Shown here piece after piece: positions 1 to 6,234 of a DNA stretch of 8,104 nt (positions are counted from its first letter, which is position 1; each line of letters begins with the position of its first letter). The DNA comes from Bacteroidales bacterium UBA1735. GTDB lineage: Bacteria; Bacteroidota; Bacteroidia; Bacteroidales; Paludibacteraceae. Below the pieces are notes generated by a model that had not been told where the DNA came from, did not search any database, and saw only the letters and a list, made by a program, of their open reading frames with translations. A program made the position numbers and the translations under genes. The stretch is from contig DCID01000019.1 in the NCBI GenBank assembly GCA_002315745.1, forward strand, positions 29,668-37,771, read 5' to 3'.

Positions 1-24
1 GTTCGAGTCCCTCGGGGGACACCA
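1..24 (+). tRNA. tRNA 3' end (partial, isotype unknown)
   Basis: This is the 3' third of a tRNA gene; the 5' part lies before the window. Base 1 is the last base of the T stem, followed by a canonical T loop TTCGAGT (2-8), the T-stem 3' strand CCCTC (9-13), the acceptor 3' strand GGGGGAC (14-20), discriminator A (21) and an encoded CCA (22-24). The missing 5' acceptor strand should therefore read about GTCCCCC. The anticodon is outside the window, so the amino acid cannot be assigned. A terminator follows directly, which supports this being the end of the transcript. Confidence 0.85.
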
Positions 25-28
25 CGAG

Positions 29-54
29 AAGCCATCCTTTTGGGTGGCTTTTTT
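29..54 (+). terminator. Intrinsic terminator of the tRNA gene
   Basis: A stem formed by AAGCCATCC (29-37) and GGGTGGCTT (42-50) pairs along its whole length with one G-T wobble. It encloses a TTTT loop and runs into a T tract (49-54). It begins five bases after the tRNA CCA end, so it most likely ends the tRNA transcript and insulates the genes to the right. Confidence 0.85.
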
Positions 55-160
55 CATGGATGCTGGGTTGTTTGCTACTTCTATGTTGCAAAAAGTACAT
101 ATTTGACACTTTTTTGCATTTTTTTATTAGCTTGTGCCGTGAAGTTGCATATTAAAGCAG

Positions 161-168
161 TAATTTTG
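161..168 (+). promoter_or_regulatory. Possible Bacteroides-type -7 element
   Basis: TAATTTTG matches the Bacteroidales -7 consensus TAnnTTTG. No TTTG lies at the expected 19-21 bases upstream; the nearest TTG trinucleotides (132-134 and 145-147) are at the wrong distance. If used, transcription would start near 173, inside the first repeat copy, and leave a leader of about 135 bases before the gene at 310. This is a weak call because only one of the two promoter elements is present. Confidence 0.3.
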
Positions 169-232
169 CAGCGTCGTTCGAAAGATAAGACGTTGCTATA
201 AGGTTTTTGCAGCGTCGTTTGAAAAGAAAGAC
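164..232 (+). repeat. Tandem direct repeat, 41-bp period, with hairpin
   Basis: Two copies of a 28-base unit beginning TTTTGCAGCGTCGTT lie at 164-191 and 205-232, 41 bases apart, and agree at 24 of 28 positions by hand alignment. In the first copy GCAGCGTC (168-175) pairs with GACGTTGC (189-196), an 8-bp stem with one wobble around a 13-base loop that contains the palindrome TTCGAA. The second copy keeps the left arm but has lost most of the right arm, leaving only GTC/GAC. The rest of the gene-free stretch 55-309 is A/T-rich, with only a weak imperfect dyad near 241-261. The function of the repeat is unknown; a leader or operator for the genes at 310 and 682 is possible. Confidence 0.6.
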
Positions 233-309
233 AAAAATAAGTTACCGCTTAACGGCATAACTACAAGTAAAACAAACATTATTATTCATTTATTTAAATT
301 TTTAAAGTT

Positions 310-651
310 ATGGCAAACGCTACAATGAACAAGAACAGTGAATCAACCCAAGTCAAGAACAATCGCATGCACGACTATCGTGAGCATTTGAAGATCATTA
401 CGAATGGTCTGATGGAGATGGCGCAGGCAGCAGGTAGAGAAAAAATTAAAGCCAACCAATTACTTAAGGAGTGCTACAACTTAATGGATGTAGAGTTGGA
501 CACGTTTGATGGATGGAAGAGTCGTGGAGGGCGTATACGCAAGGGTCAGCACGCGTATTTATTCTGGGGTAAGCCTATTACGACAGAAGCGGGATATAGG
601 TTTTGTCCGGTTAATTTTCTCTACGCTCGTGAGCAAGTGGCAATAGATTAG
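310..651 (+). CDS. Small ArdC N-terminal-like (ssDNA-binding-like) protein
   Basis: This is a 113-residue protein without a signal peptide or membrane segment. Residues 1-20 are polar and probably disordered. Residues 21-60 look helical. Residues 66-107 carry the best landmark: an aromatic then Trp followed by a basic strand (WKSRGGRIRKGQ, 69-80), then YLFWGKP (83-89) and a final strand ending in FLYAREQ. The W-x3-G-x-RxRKG pattern resembles the ArdC N-terminal (DUF1738-like) fold, known from antirestriction and ssDNA-binding proteins of plasmids, phages and conjugative elements. Full ArdC proteins carry a C-terminal metalloprotease domain that is absent here, so this is a stand-alone domain. 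ATG 310 follows a typical A/T-rich leader; an in-frame ATG at 325 is an alternative start. The WYL regulator follows within 30 bases and is probably co-transcribed. The family call rests on motif resemblance only, and the function is not established. Confidence 0.65.
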   Translation: MANATMNKNSESTQVKNNRMHDYREHLKIITNGLMEMAQAAGREKIKANQLLKECYNLMDVELDTFDGWKSRGGRIRKGQHAYLFWGKPITTEAGYRFCPVNFLYAREQVAID

Positions 652-681
652 TAGATGGGATTCTAAAAATTGGCATATAGT

Positions 682-1614
682 ATGGCAGCAACAGCACAAT
701 TATTTAATCAGTATGTTTGGTTGACGGAATTGATATATTCGTCCCGGCAGATTACGTTTCAGGAGATTAACCATCAGTGGCAGCAGTCCTCTCTTAATGA
801 AACGCACGCGACGCTTCCTTTGCGTACCTTTCATCGGTGGCGTCAGGAGATAGAGGAACTCTTTCATATTATTATCGAGTGCGATAGGACTAAGAATTGC
901 TATTATATTTGGAATGCGGACGACTTGCATACGAATAAAACCATGCATTGGTTATTGAATGCCTTCGCGGTTAATAACATCATTCACGAATCGCAGGCCT
1001 TACGGGACAAGATACTGCTGGAGGATATGCCATCTGATGCGCGTTATTTGTCGCCTATTGTAGAAGCGATGCGCAATGGTCATGTATTGAGGGTAAGGTA
1101 TAAGAAGTTTCTTTCGAATAGTGAGAATGGGGATGTGTTTGAGATGCGGCCTTATTGTGTAAAGGCGTTCAAGTTGCGTTGGTACATGGTAGGAGAAAGT
1201 TCCAAGCACCCAGGTGAGATACGTGTTTATGCGCTAGATCGTATTTTAGAGATGAAAACCGTCGAACAGACTTATGCTATTCCGGCAGATTTCGATGCGC
1301 ATGCCTATTTCCGTGATTATTTTGGTGTGATGAAGGGGGATAGGAATGGTGAGATTAAGCCCGAGAAGGTGCAGATACGGGTGGTGGCGTTGGGGGCAGA
1401 TTATTTGCGTTCCTTGCCGCTACATAGTTCTCAAAAGGAAGTTAAGCGGACGAAAGAGTACTCTATCTTTGAGTTCTATATTGCACCGACCTTTGATTTT
1501 ATTCAGGAGTTGCGCACCTTTGGCGAAGAGATACAGGTACTTCATCCACTTAGTTTAGCGCATAAGTTTAAGGAGTTAGGCGCGCAATACAGTGAGATGT
1601 ATTCGGGGTTATAG
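682..1614 (+). CDS. WYL-domain transcriptional regulator
   Basis: This is a 310-residue cytoplasmic protein with the three-part layout of WYL regulators. Residues 5-80 form a winged helix-turn-helix-like DNA-binding region; ITFQEIN and LPLRTFHRWRQEIEELF are characteristic of the Bacteroidales subgroup. Residues 122-200 form the Sm-like WYL domain, with RWYMV at 166-170 (Met replaces the usual Leu of W-Y-L) and the conserved YALDRI at 183-188. Residues about 228-305 form the C-terminal WCX-type extension. Family members sense nucleic-acid or nucleotide ligands and often repress DNA-damage or defence genes, but many in Bacteroides are simply core-genome regulators. An in-frame TTG at 670 would add four residues; ATG 682 is preferred because TTG starts are unusual here and the MAATAQLFNQY start fits relatives. 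The gene follows the ArdC-like gene by 30 bases. Its target is unknown; the upstream repeats are a candidate operator. Confidence 0.87.
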   Translation: MAATAQLFNQYVWLTELIYSSRQITFQEINHQWQQSSLNETHATLPLRTFHRWRQEIEELFHIIIECDRTKNCYYIWNADDLHTNKTMHWLLNAFAVNNIIHESQALRDKILLEDMPSDARYLSPIVEAMRNGHVLRVRYKKFLSNSENGDVFEMRPYCVKAFKLRWYMVGESSKHPGEIRVYALDRILEMKTVEQTYAIPADFDAHAYFRDYFGVMKGDRNGEIKPEKVQIRVVALGADYLRSLPLHSSQKEVKRTKEYSIFEFYIAPTFDFIQELRTFGEEIQVLHPLSLAHKFKELGAQYSEMYSGL

Positions 1615-1618
1615 GTTA

Positions 1619-1664
1619 GGCGGAGGTGGAGGGCTGATTATTTTCCGCCACCGATACCTCCGCC
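1619..1664. terminator. Inverted repeat between convergent genes
   Basis: GGCGGAGGT (1619-1627) is the exact reverse complement of ACCTCCGCC (1656-1664). A shorter alternative pairs GGTGGAGG (1625-1632) with CCGCCACC (1645-1652), with one mismatch and a 12-base loop. It spans the 23-base gap between the WYL stop (1614) and the receptor stop (1638) and uses the receptor's last glycine codons. There is no T tract after either arm, so it is not a standard intrinsic terminator. It may be a shared 3'-end structure, or a by-product of GGN glycine codons. Confidence 0.3.
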
Positions 1665-4199
1665 ACTGCCACTACCGAGACGAGATGTTTCATCTACGTT
1701 ACCCACTTTACGCCACTTATGTGCCTGTTGCTGACCGAAGATGTAGGTCAATCCTATACCCACATTATGTGCCCGAACATGTTGGTCACCGTTGCTGGCA
1801 TAACCTTCTGACATACCGACTTGCCGCATGGTGAAGGTCATCGAGTTGAGTATATCATCTACCTTAACGGTGAGGGTTAGGCGTTTATCCAAGAATTGTT
1901 TTTTGAAGGCGAGGTTGAGGTCGTAATAGCCGCTCCATTCGGAATAACCATTGGTGCAGGGTGTACTCCAATTCGCATCCAAGGCTAGTTGACAGTCCTT
2001 GGGCAAGTAGGCAGTTAGGCAGGCATATACACTACCCCACCATGATTTCTGTGTACCGTAGATAGGATCATTGCTGGCGGTATTGATGAAGTGGTAAGCA
2101 TTGAAGTTGACCGTGAGTGTGAGCCACGCTTCGTCGAAGGTGCGTTTACCTTTCTCATTGCGGATATAGGCACCCGTCGAATCGCGGTTGAACTTAGGTA
2201 CTAATGGCAATTCGGTGAGTGATAAATTACCGCCGTGTGTGGTGCATGTACCAAAGTTCACCCATGTCTGTTTGATGTCGCCACTGATAGGGTCTAGTTG
2301 GATTTGTCTATTGTGCATAGCTTGTGTGTGTGCGAAGTTAAATCCAAGGGTCACGTAACGGCTATAACTAAAATTGAGGTCGACTTGGTTATTGAACTCT
2401 GGTTGTAAGTCGGGATTACCGCACTCGTATGTATGTGCGTCTATGTAGGAGACGAACGGATTGAGTTGGTAGTAACTTGCCCGTTTGATGCGGCGGGTGT
2501 AGGATATGTTCATGTTCCACAACTGCGTCGGTGAATAGCCGAGGAAGACGGTTGGGAAGAGGTTGACGTAAGGTTTCTTCTCGACGACAGAATCGAGGTC
2601 TTGCTTATAGAAAGTACCCTTCGAGTAGGTTAATTCGCCGCGTAACCCTAATTTGGCGTTCCAGTGCTCGTTGAACTGCTTGGCAGCGGAGATATAGACG
2701 GCTCCCACTTGTTCGGAATAGTCGAATTGTGTATGTGTAGGTGGTAGGGATTGTCCATCCACCACGGAATCGGTGGTCATATTGTTGAAGGTATTGGACA
2801 TGGCCCATTTAGCGCCACATTCGAGCATACCCGTCTTCCAGAAAGCCGTTTGGAAATCGAGTTTAGCGGAGTAGATATCGACTGTTTGTCGGGTGTTGAT
2901 AGTCAGTTCATCGGGCAATGGTGCTGGCATCACATTCTTGATGATGTTATTTTTCTGATACTCGTCGTTCTTCGTAGAGAAACGGTTATAGTCCGCATTG
3001 ATGGTCAGTTCACGACTGAGGCTATCGCAGAACACGTGGGTATAGTTGAGGTTCGCGGTATGTTGTGGGCTATAACTATGGGTGCTGCTATTGGTGTTGA
3101 TGTGTTGCAATGTATCCGGATGTTGTTGTGCATCATCTCCCCATGTGATGACGGAGTTGTTAGGCTTATACATACCGAGATCCACTTTCATGATAGGCAC
3201 TTGGAGGATAAAACCGAGTGTATTCTTATCATCGCAATAGAAGTCGTTGCTCAGGCGCATGTTATAGTACTGAAAACCTACCCCATAGTCGGATGTGGTG
3301 TTCATGTGTTGTTGATGCGTCTCTGTGCCTATCGTTTGTGGTTGTTCTGAATGGGTGTGGATGAGTACGGATTGGTCGGCATAGACTTGTGTGAAAGAGA
3401 AAGCGGTATAGGTTTTAGCTCCGCGGTAGTTGAGGCCTATGGTAGCATAGTCGTTTTGGAGGTATTTAGCGATATCGCGGTAGTACATACCTGCATAGTT
3501 ACCGGAGATAGAGCCATTTAGGCCTTGGGACTTATTCTTCTTGAGTTTGATATTGATGATACCGCCTTGTCCTGCTGCGTCGTATTTAGAGGAGGGGTTG
3601 GTGATGATTTCCACTTTGTCGATCATCGTGGCATCGGTACCCATCAGTAGTCCTTTGAGTTGTTCGCCAGACATATAGGAAGGTCTGCCATCGATATAGA
3701 CTTCGACAGATTTGCCGTTAACGGTGATGTTGCCGTCCTTGTCGATGTTCACACCGGGTGCTTTGCGTAGGATGTCTTGTCCACTATGTCCGGAAGCGAA
3801 AGCCGATTGGGCTACGTTGAGCACCAGTTTGTCCATCTGTCGTTCGATGAGTGGCCGTTGCGCTTTGATCTCCACTTCTTCTAATTGGGAGGTTGTTTCG
3901 GAGATATAGGTATCCTCGATAGTGGTAGATTTAGTCACTTCGATGGGTCGGCACACGGTGTTATAGCCTACATAACTGACTTGTAGGATATATTTACCTT
4001 TGGAGGCATCTAGTGTATAGTGTCCGTTATCGTCGGTGATGGCACCTGTGACTAAGGTGCTGTCCGATTGGAGTAATGAGACGGTAGCATAGGGAACGGT
4101 GTTATTAGAAGGGCGTTCCTTGACAAATCCTTGTACTGTTACCTGCGCTGCCAGAGGCATTGCCAATAATACCGCGCATGTGATTACTAAATTCTTCAT
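1638..4199 (-). CDS. TonB-dependent receptor-like outer-membrane beta-barrel protein
   Basis: This is an 853-residue outer-membrane protein. Residues 1-18 form a signal peptide (MKNLVITCAVLLAMPLAA) with likely cleavage before Q19. Residues 21-100 form a carboxypeptidase-D regulatory-like beta-sandwich, including VPYATVSL, GAITDDNGHYTL and VSYVGY. Residues about 120-222 form the plug, with LRKAPGV, VYIDGRP and the IITNPSSKYDAAGQGGIINI signature. The remainder is an aromatic-rich beta barrel of the OMP_b-brl_3 type. The extreme C-terminus is a short Gly/Ser-rich tail (GSGSGGGIGGGK) after the last barrel strand. Such proteins are predicted to import or bind a ligand with TonB energy; the ligand is not known. 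No SusD-like partner is present, so a classic polysaccharide-utilisation pair is unlikely. It is the last gene of the PspC/PadR/DUF2807 operon, 22 bases after the preceding stop, which suggests repression by PadR together with the envelope genes. Confidence 0.9.
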   Translation of the reverse strand: MKNLVITCAVLLAMPLAAQVTVQGFVKERPSNNTVPYATVSLLQSDSTLVTGAITDDNGHYTLDASKGKYILQVSYVGYNTVCRPIEVTKSTTIEDTYISETTSQLEEVEIKAQRPLIERQMDKLVLNVAQSAFASGHSGQDILRKAPGVNIDKDGNITVNGKSVEVYIDGRPSYMSGEQLKGLLMGTDATMIDKVEIITNPSSKYDAAGQGGIINIKLKKNKSQGLNGSISGNYAGMYYRDIAKYLQNDYATIGLNYRGAKTYTAFSFTQVYADQSVLIHTHSEQPQTIGTETHQQHMNTTSDYGVGFQYYNMRLSNDFYCDDKNTLGFILQVPIMKVDLGMYKPNNSVITWGDDAQQHPDTLQHINTNSSTHSYSPQHTANLNYTHVFCDSLSRELTINADYNRFSTKNDEYQKNNIIKNVMPAPLPDELTINTRQTVDIYSAKLDFQTAFWKTGMLECGAKWAMSNTFNNMTTDSVVDGQSLPPTHTQFDYSEQVGAVYISAAKQFNEHWNAKLGLRGELTYSKGTFYKQDLDSVVEKKPYVNLFPTVFLGYSPTQLWNMNISYTRRIKRASYYQLNPFVSYIDAHTYECGNPDLQPEFNNQVDLNFSYSRYVTLGFNFAHTQAMHNRQIQLDPISGDIKQTWVNFGTCTTHGGNLSLTELPLVPKFNRDSTGAYIRNEKGKRTFDEAWLTLTVNFNAYHFINTASNDPIYGTQKSWWGSVYACLTAYLPKDCQLALDANWSTPCTNGYSEWSGYYDLNLAFKKQFLDKRLTLTVKVDDILNSMTFTMRQVGMSEGYASNGDQHVRAHNVGIGLTYIFGQQQAHKWRKVGNVDETSRLGSGSGGGIGGGK

Positions 4200-4221
4200 T
4201 TTTGAATTTTTAAAGTTCTTA

Positions 4222-5487
4222 TCAGTCTTTGCGGATGGAGCTACCGCCCACAGCCATTTTTTGTTTTACGATAGGATTACCTTTGTAGGTGATCTTGCTG
4301 GCGCCTAATGCCTGTGCCCACAGTTCTTTCTCGACATATAGTTCGGCTTTGCTTGCCCCCATGCAGTTGACATGCATGACTTGGGCATTGAGCCATTCGG
4401 CTTCGACTTTTCCTGCTCCGGTAATGCGTAGGTCGACATAGTGTACTGTACCTTCGAGGTTGAGTTGACCTGCACCGGTGAGGGAAGCAGTTAGGCTATC
4501 GGTGTTCACATCGGCTCTGACATGGCAATCGCCTATAGCATCGATTGATTTGAGGGTTGGTAGCATGATGCTCACCTCCGCATCCGTATAGCGGTCATCG
4601 GGTAAGGTGATATAGAGTACGCTATCCTGTACTTCGGTAGTGACGGACGGCAGGCGGTTGCTGCTCACCAGTAACGAGTAGTTTTCGCCCGGTTTGATGT
4701 CCACCTCTACGTCGCCTTTGACTTGGATGCGATTAAAAGGTGCTATTGTTCGTGATTCGGATTGATCCTCGTCTTCATCCCACATGGAGAGTGTGTTCAG
4801 CATTGTTTTCCATCCGCCTAGTTCTTGAGACATACGGTTCATGAGTATGCCTGTACCGATGATGGACAGTACCCATAGGCTAATCGTTATCCACCAGAAA
4901 CGTGCGCTTGGTGCTTTGCGTGTGCGCATCCAATTGATGATGGAGTGGATGAGCATGATGACGGGTATGATCATCACCAGCATACCAGAACATAGTAAGA
5001 GTGAAGTTAGTGCGATGCTACCGCCGAATAAGCCTACGCCTAAGGCAGGCATAGTAGCCACCCCCACGCCTAATAGTGCTACAATAACACCTAAGACTGC
5101 CACACAAACGGGGATCAAGACGGGTAAAGCCATCAGCATCAGTACAATCGCCAAACTGATAGCGGCAATACGTCCGCAACCCGAGCGCTGGTTAGAAGTG
5201 GTATGTTTAACGCGTGGGCGTTTGTTCTCGCCGAACTCCGAAGGGGCTCCCATTTGCTCTTGTACAGCTTGAATCATCGTGATATCTATTACTTGTACAT
5301 TGCGTGCAAAGAGTGCTTTTTGTAGTAATTCACTGATGCGCGACTCGATGTCTGCCATCACTTCGACACGCTCGTCCGCAGATAAGCGCAATTCGATATC
5401 TTGTAAATAGGAACTGAGTGATTGATACGCATCGTTATCAATATGAAAAACGAGTCCCCCTAAATTGATTGTTCTTGTTTCCTTCAT
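4222..5487 (-). CDS. Membrane protein with PspC-associated N-terminal domain and C-terminal head-GIN (DUF2807) domain
   Basis: This 421-residue inner-membrane protein has three parts. Residues 1-85 form a soluble domain (INLGGLVFHIDNDAY, then DIESRISELLQ and QEQMGAPSEFGE) of the type found before PspC domains in Bacteroidales. Residues about 106-215 form a hydrophobic block with four or five transmembrane segments. Residues 247-421 form a DUF2807 'head GIN' domain starting IAPFNRIQVKGDVEV and containing imperfect beta-helix repeats marked by TGAGQ, TGAGK, MGASK, LGASK and VGGSS. The GIN domain is probably periplasmic; its role (adhesin-like or envelope-associated) is unproven. In relatives the N-terminal domain is often fused to a PspC domain; here PspC is instead the separate first gene of the operon. 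ATG 5487 starts one base after the padR stop, indicating translational coupling. The receptor gene follows 22 bases later. Confidence 0.85.
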   Translation of the reverse strand: MKETRTINLGGLVFHIDNDAYQSLSSYLQDIELRLSADERVEVMADIESRISELLQKALFARNVQVIDITMIQAVQEQMGAPSEFGENKRPRVKHTTSNQRSGCGRIAAISLAIVLMLMALPVLIPVCVAVLGVIVALLGVGVATMPALGVGLFGGSIALTSLLLCSGMLVMIIPVIMLIHSIINWMRTRKAPSARFWWITISLWVLSIIGTGILMNRMSQELGGWKTMLNTLSMWDEDEDQSESRTIAPFNRIQVKGDVEVDIKPGENYSLLVSSNRLPSVTTEVQDSVLYITLPDDRYTDAEVSIMLPTLKSIDAIGDCHVRADVNTDSLTASLTGAGQLNLEGTVHYVDLRITGAGKVEAEWLNAQVMHVNCMGASKAELYVEKELWAQALGASKITYKGNPIVKQKMAVGGSSIRKD

Positions 5488-5488
5488 T

Positions 5489-5812
5489 TTATGGTTGTTT
5501 GATTAGGTCTATGGATTGTCGAATAGCACTCCACTCTTCTTGGAGTTGCGATAAAAGTTCATGTCCTTCGTCGGTAAGACAGAAGTACTTGCGTGGAGGA
5601 CCTTGCGGTGACTCTTCCCAGCGGTAGGCTAATATACCGTTGTTTTTAAGGCGAGTCAGTAAAGGATAGACTGTACCCTCCACGACCAACAGGTTGGCTT
5701 TTTTGAGCGTCTCGAGTATATCGGACGTATAAGACTCCTGCTGGTCAATGATGGAGAGGATACAGTACTCCAATATCCCCTTTCGCATCTGTGATTTAAT
5801 GTTCTCGATCAT
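5489..5812 (-). CDS. PadR-family transcriptional repressor
   Basis: This is a 107-residue cytoplasmic winged-helix protein of the short PadR subfamily. Residues 10-25 form the first helix (KGILEYCILSIIDQQE). Residues 43-64 contain the recognition helix (VVEGTVYPLLTRLKNNGIL). Residues 68-83 form the wing, with the hallmark GPPRKYFCLTDEG. A C-terminal helix (84-104) would provide the dimer contact. Short PadR proteins generally repress their own operon and are released by a small ligand or signal. The gene sits second in the operon, three bases after pspC and one base before the DUF2807 gene, so autoregulation is likely. The GTAC-centred sites in the operon promoter are the obvious candidate operators. 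The ligand is unknown. Confidence 0.93.
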   Translation of the reverse strand: MIENIKSQMRKGILEYCILSIIDQQESYTSDILETLKKANLLVVEGTVYPLLTRLKNNGILAYRWEESPQGPPRKYFCLTDEGHELLSQLQEEWSAIRQSIDLIKQP

Positions 5813-5815
5813 GAA

Positions 5816-6022
5816 TTAGCACTCTGCTTGTGGCATCAAAAGCAATAAGATAAGGTACAACAGCAGTCCAGGGAAGCCAGCCGAGAAGATCGACAGGATG
5901 ACATAGAGCACCCGAATTAGAGTCGGATCTAAGTTGAAGTACTCGGCGATGCCTGCGCATACGCCACCTAACATTTTGTTCGCACTGCGACGCAGTTTCT
6001 TGGGTTCATTCATTGTTTCCAT
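5816..6022 (-). CDS. Small PspC-domain membrane protein
   Basis: This 68-residue protein is almost entirely one PspC domain. A short basic N-terminus (KKLRRSANK) is followed by the signature LGGVCAGIAEYFNLD (18-32) and PTLIRVLYVI, then a hydrophobic segment from about 36 to 63 that spans the inner membrane. PspC proteins are linked to phage-shock/envelope-stress responses in Proteobacteria; in Bacteroidota the role is less clear and no PspA or PspF is visible here. It is the first gene of the operon, with a leader of about 45 bases after the predicted transcription start. ATG 6022 is the likely start; a second in-frame ATG lies at codon 4. Confidence 0.92.
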   Translation of the reverse strand: METMNEPKKLRRSANKMLGGVCAGIAEYFNLDPTLIRVLYVILSIFSAGFPGLLLYLILLLLMPQAEC

Positions 6023-6073
6023 AATTTGTATCGTTTAAATAGTTCTAAAAGTTCAAAAGTTGAATTGCGAGTG

Positions 6074-6104
6074 CAAAGGTACTTCTTTTTTAGTACTATG
6101 CAAA
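6074..6104 (-). promoter_or_regulatory. Bacteroides-type promoter of the PspC/PadR operon
   Basis: On the minus strand, TTTG (6104-6101), a spacer of exactly 19 bases, and TACCTTTG (6081-6074) match both halves of the Bacteroides -33/-7 consensus (TTTG and TAnnTTTG). Transcription should begin near 6069, giving a leader of roughly 45 bases to the pspC start at 6022. No other good promoter is seen within the four-gene operon, so this one probably drives all of it. Confidence 0.85.
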
Positions 6105-6114
6105 ACAAAGTACT
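6079..6114. promoter_or_regulatory. Candidate PadR operator: three GTAC-centred sites
   Basis: Three GTAC cores lie at 6079-6082, 6093-6096 and 6110-6113. The latter two are complete AGTACT palindromes (6092-6097 and 6109-6114), 17 bases centre to centre. The first overlaps the -7 element, the second sits in the promoter spacer and the third abuts the -33 element. This is where a repressor would block RNA polymerase. Assignment to the PadR protein of this operon is an inference from position and symmetry. Confidence 0.5.
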
Positions 6115-6182
6115 GTCTTTTACCTAAAAATCGCTCATTTTTCCACTTTTTGCTACTTAGATATGACAATTTAGGGCATAAA

Positions 6183-6214
6183 TTTGTGTAATTGCATAAA
6201 TTTTACTAATTTTG
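6183..6214 (+). promoter_or_regulatory. Bacteroides-type promoter of the dehydrogenase/pepT operon
   Basis: TTTG (6183-6186), a 20-base spacer and TAATTTTG (6207-6214) match the Bacteroides consensus at both elements. Transcription should begin near 6219-6221, giving a short leader of about 15 bases before ATG 6235. A direct repeat GCATAAATTT (6176-6185 and 6194-6203) overlaps the -33 element and the spacer and could be a regulator site, though A/T-rich composition may explain it. Confidence 0.75.
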
Positions 6215-6234
6215 TGCGACCATACGAAACAGGC

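Noticed and set aside
164..232. CRISPR array
   Set aside because: There are only two imperfect copies, with a 13-base gap between the units, too short for a spacer, and no cas genes.
241..261. Imperfect dyad GTTACCG / CGGCATAAC ahead of the ArdC-like gene
   Set aside because: The arms are interrupted unequally and there is no T tract, so neither a terminator nor an operator can be supported.
1..309. Attachment site or integrated element at the tRNA 3' end
   Set aside because: No second copy of the tRNA 3' segment, integrase or insertion-sequence ends could be found in the window.
670..681. TTG 670 as start of the WYL regulator
   Set aside because: ATG 682 is in frame four codons later and gives a family-like N-terminus; TTG starts are unusual in this group.
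2751..3350. 199-codon open frame on the plus strand
   Set aside because: It lies wholly antisense to the well-supported receptor gene, has no recognisable domain and shows the Val/Ile/His-rich composition of a shadow frame.
4841..5272. 143-codon open frame on the plus strand
   Set aside because: It is antisense to the multi-pass membrane gene; its composition mirrors the opposite strand and it has no promoter or family features.
6052..6064. Inverted repeat TTCAA-AAG-TTGAA in the pspC leader
   Set aside because: The 5-bp A/T-rich arms are too short to distinguish from chance in this composition.
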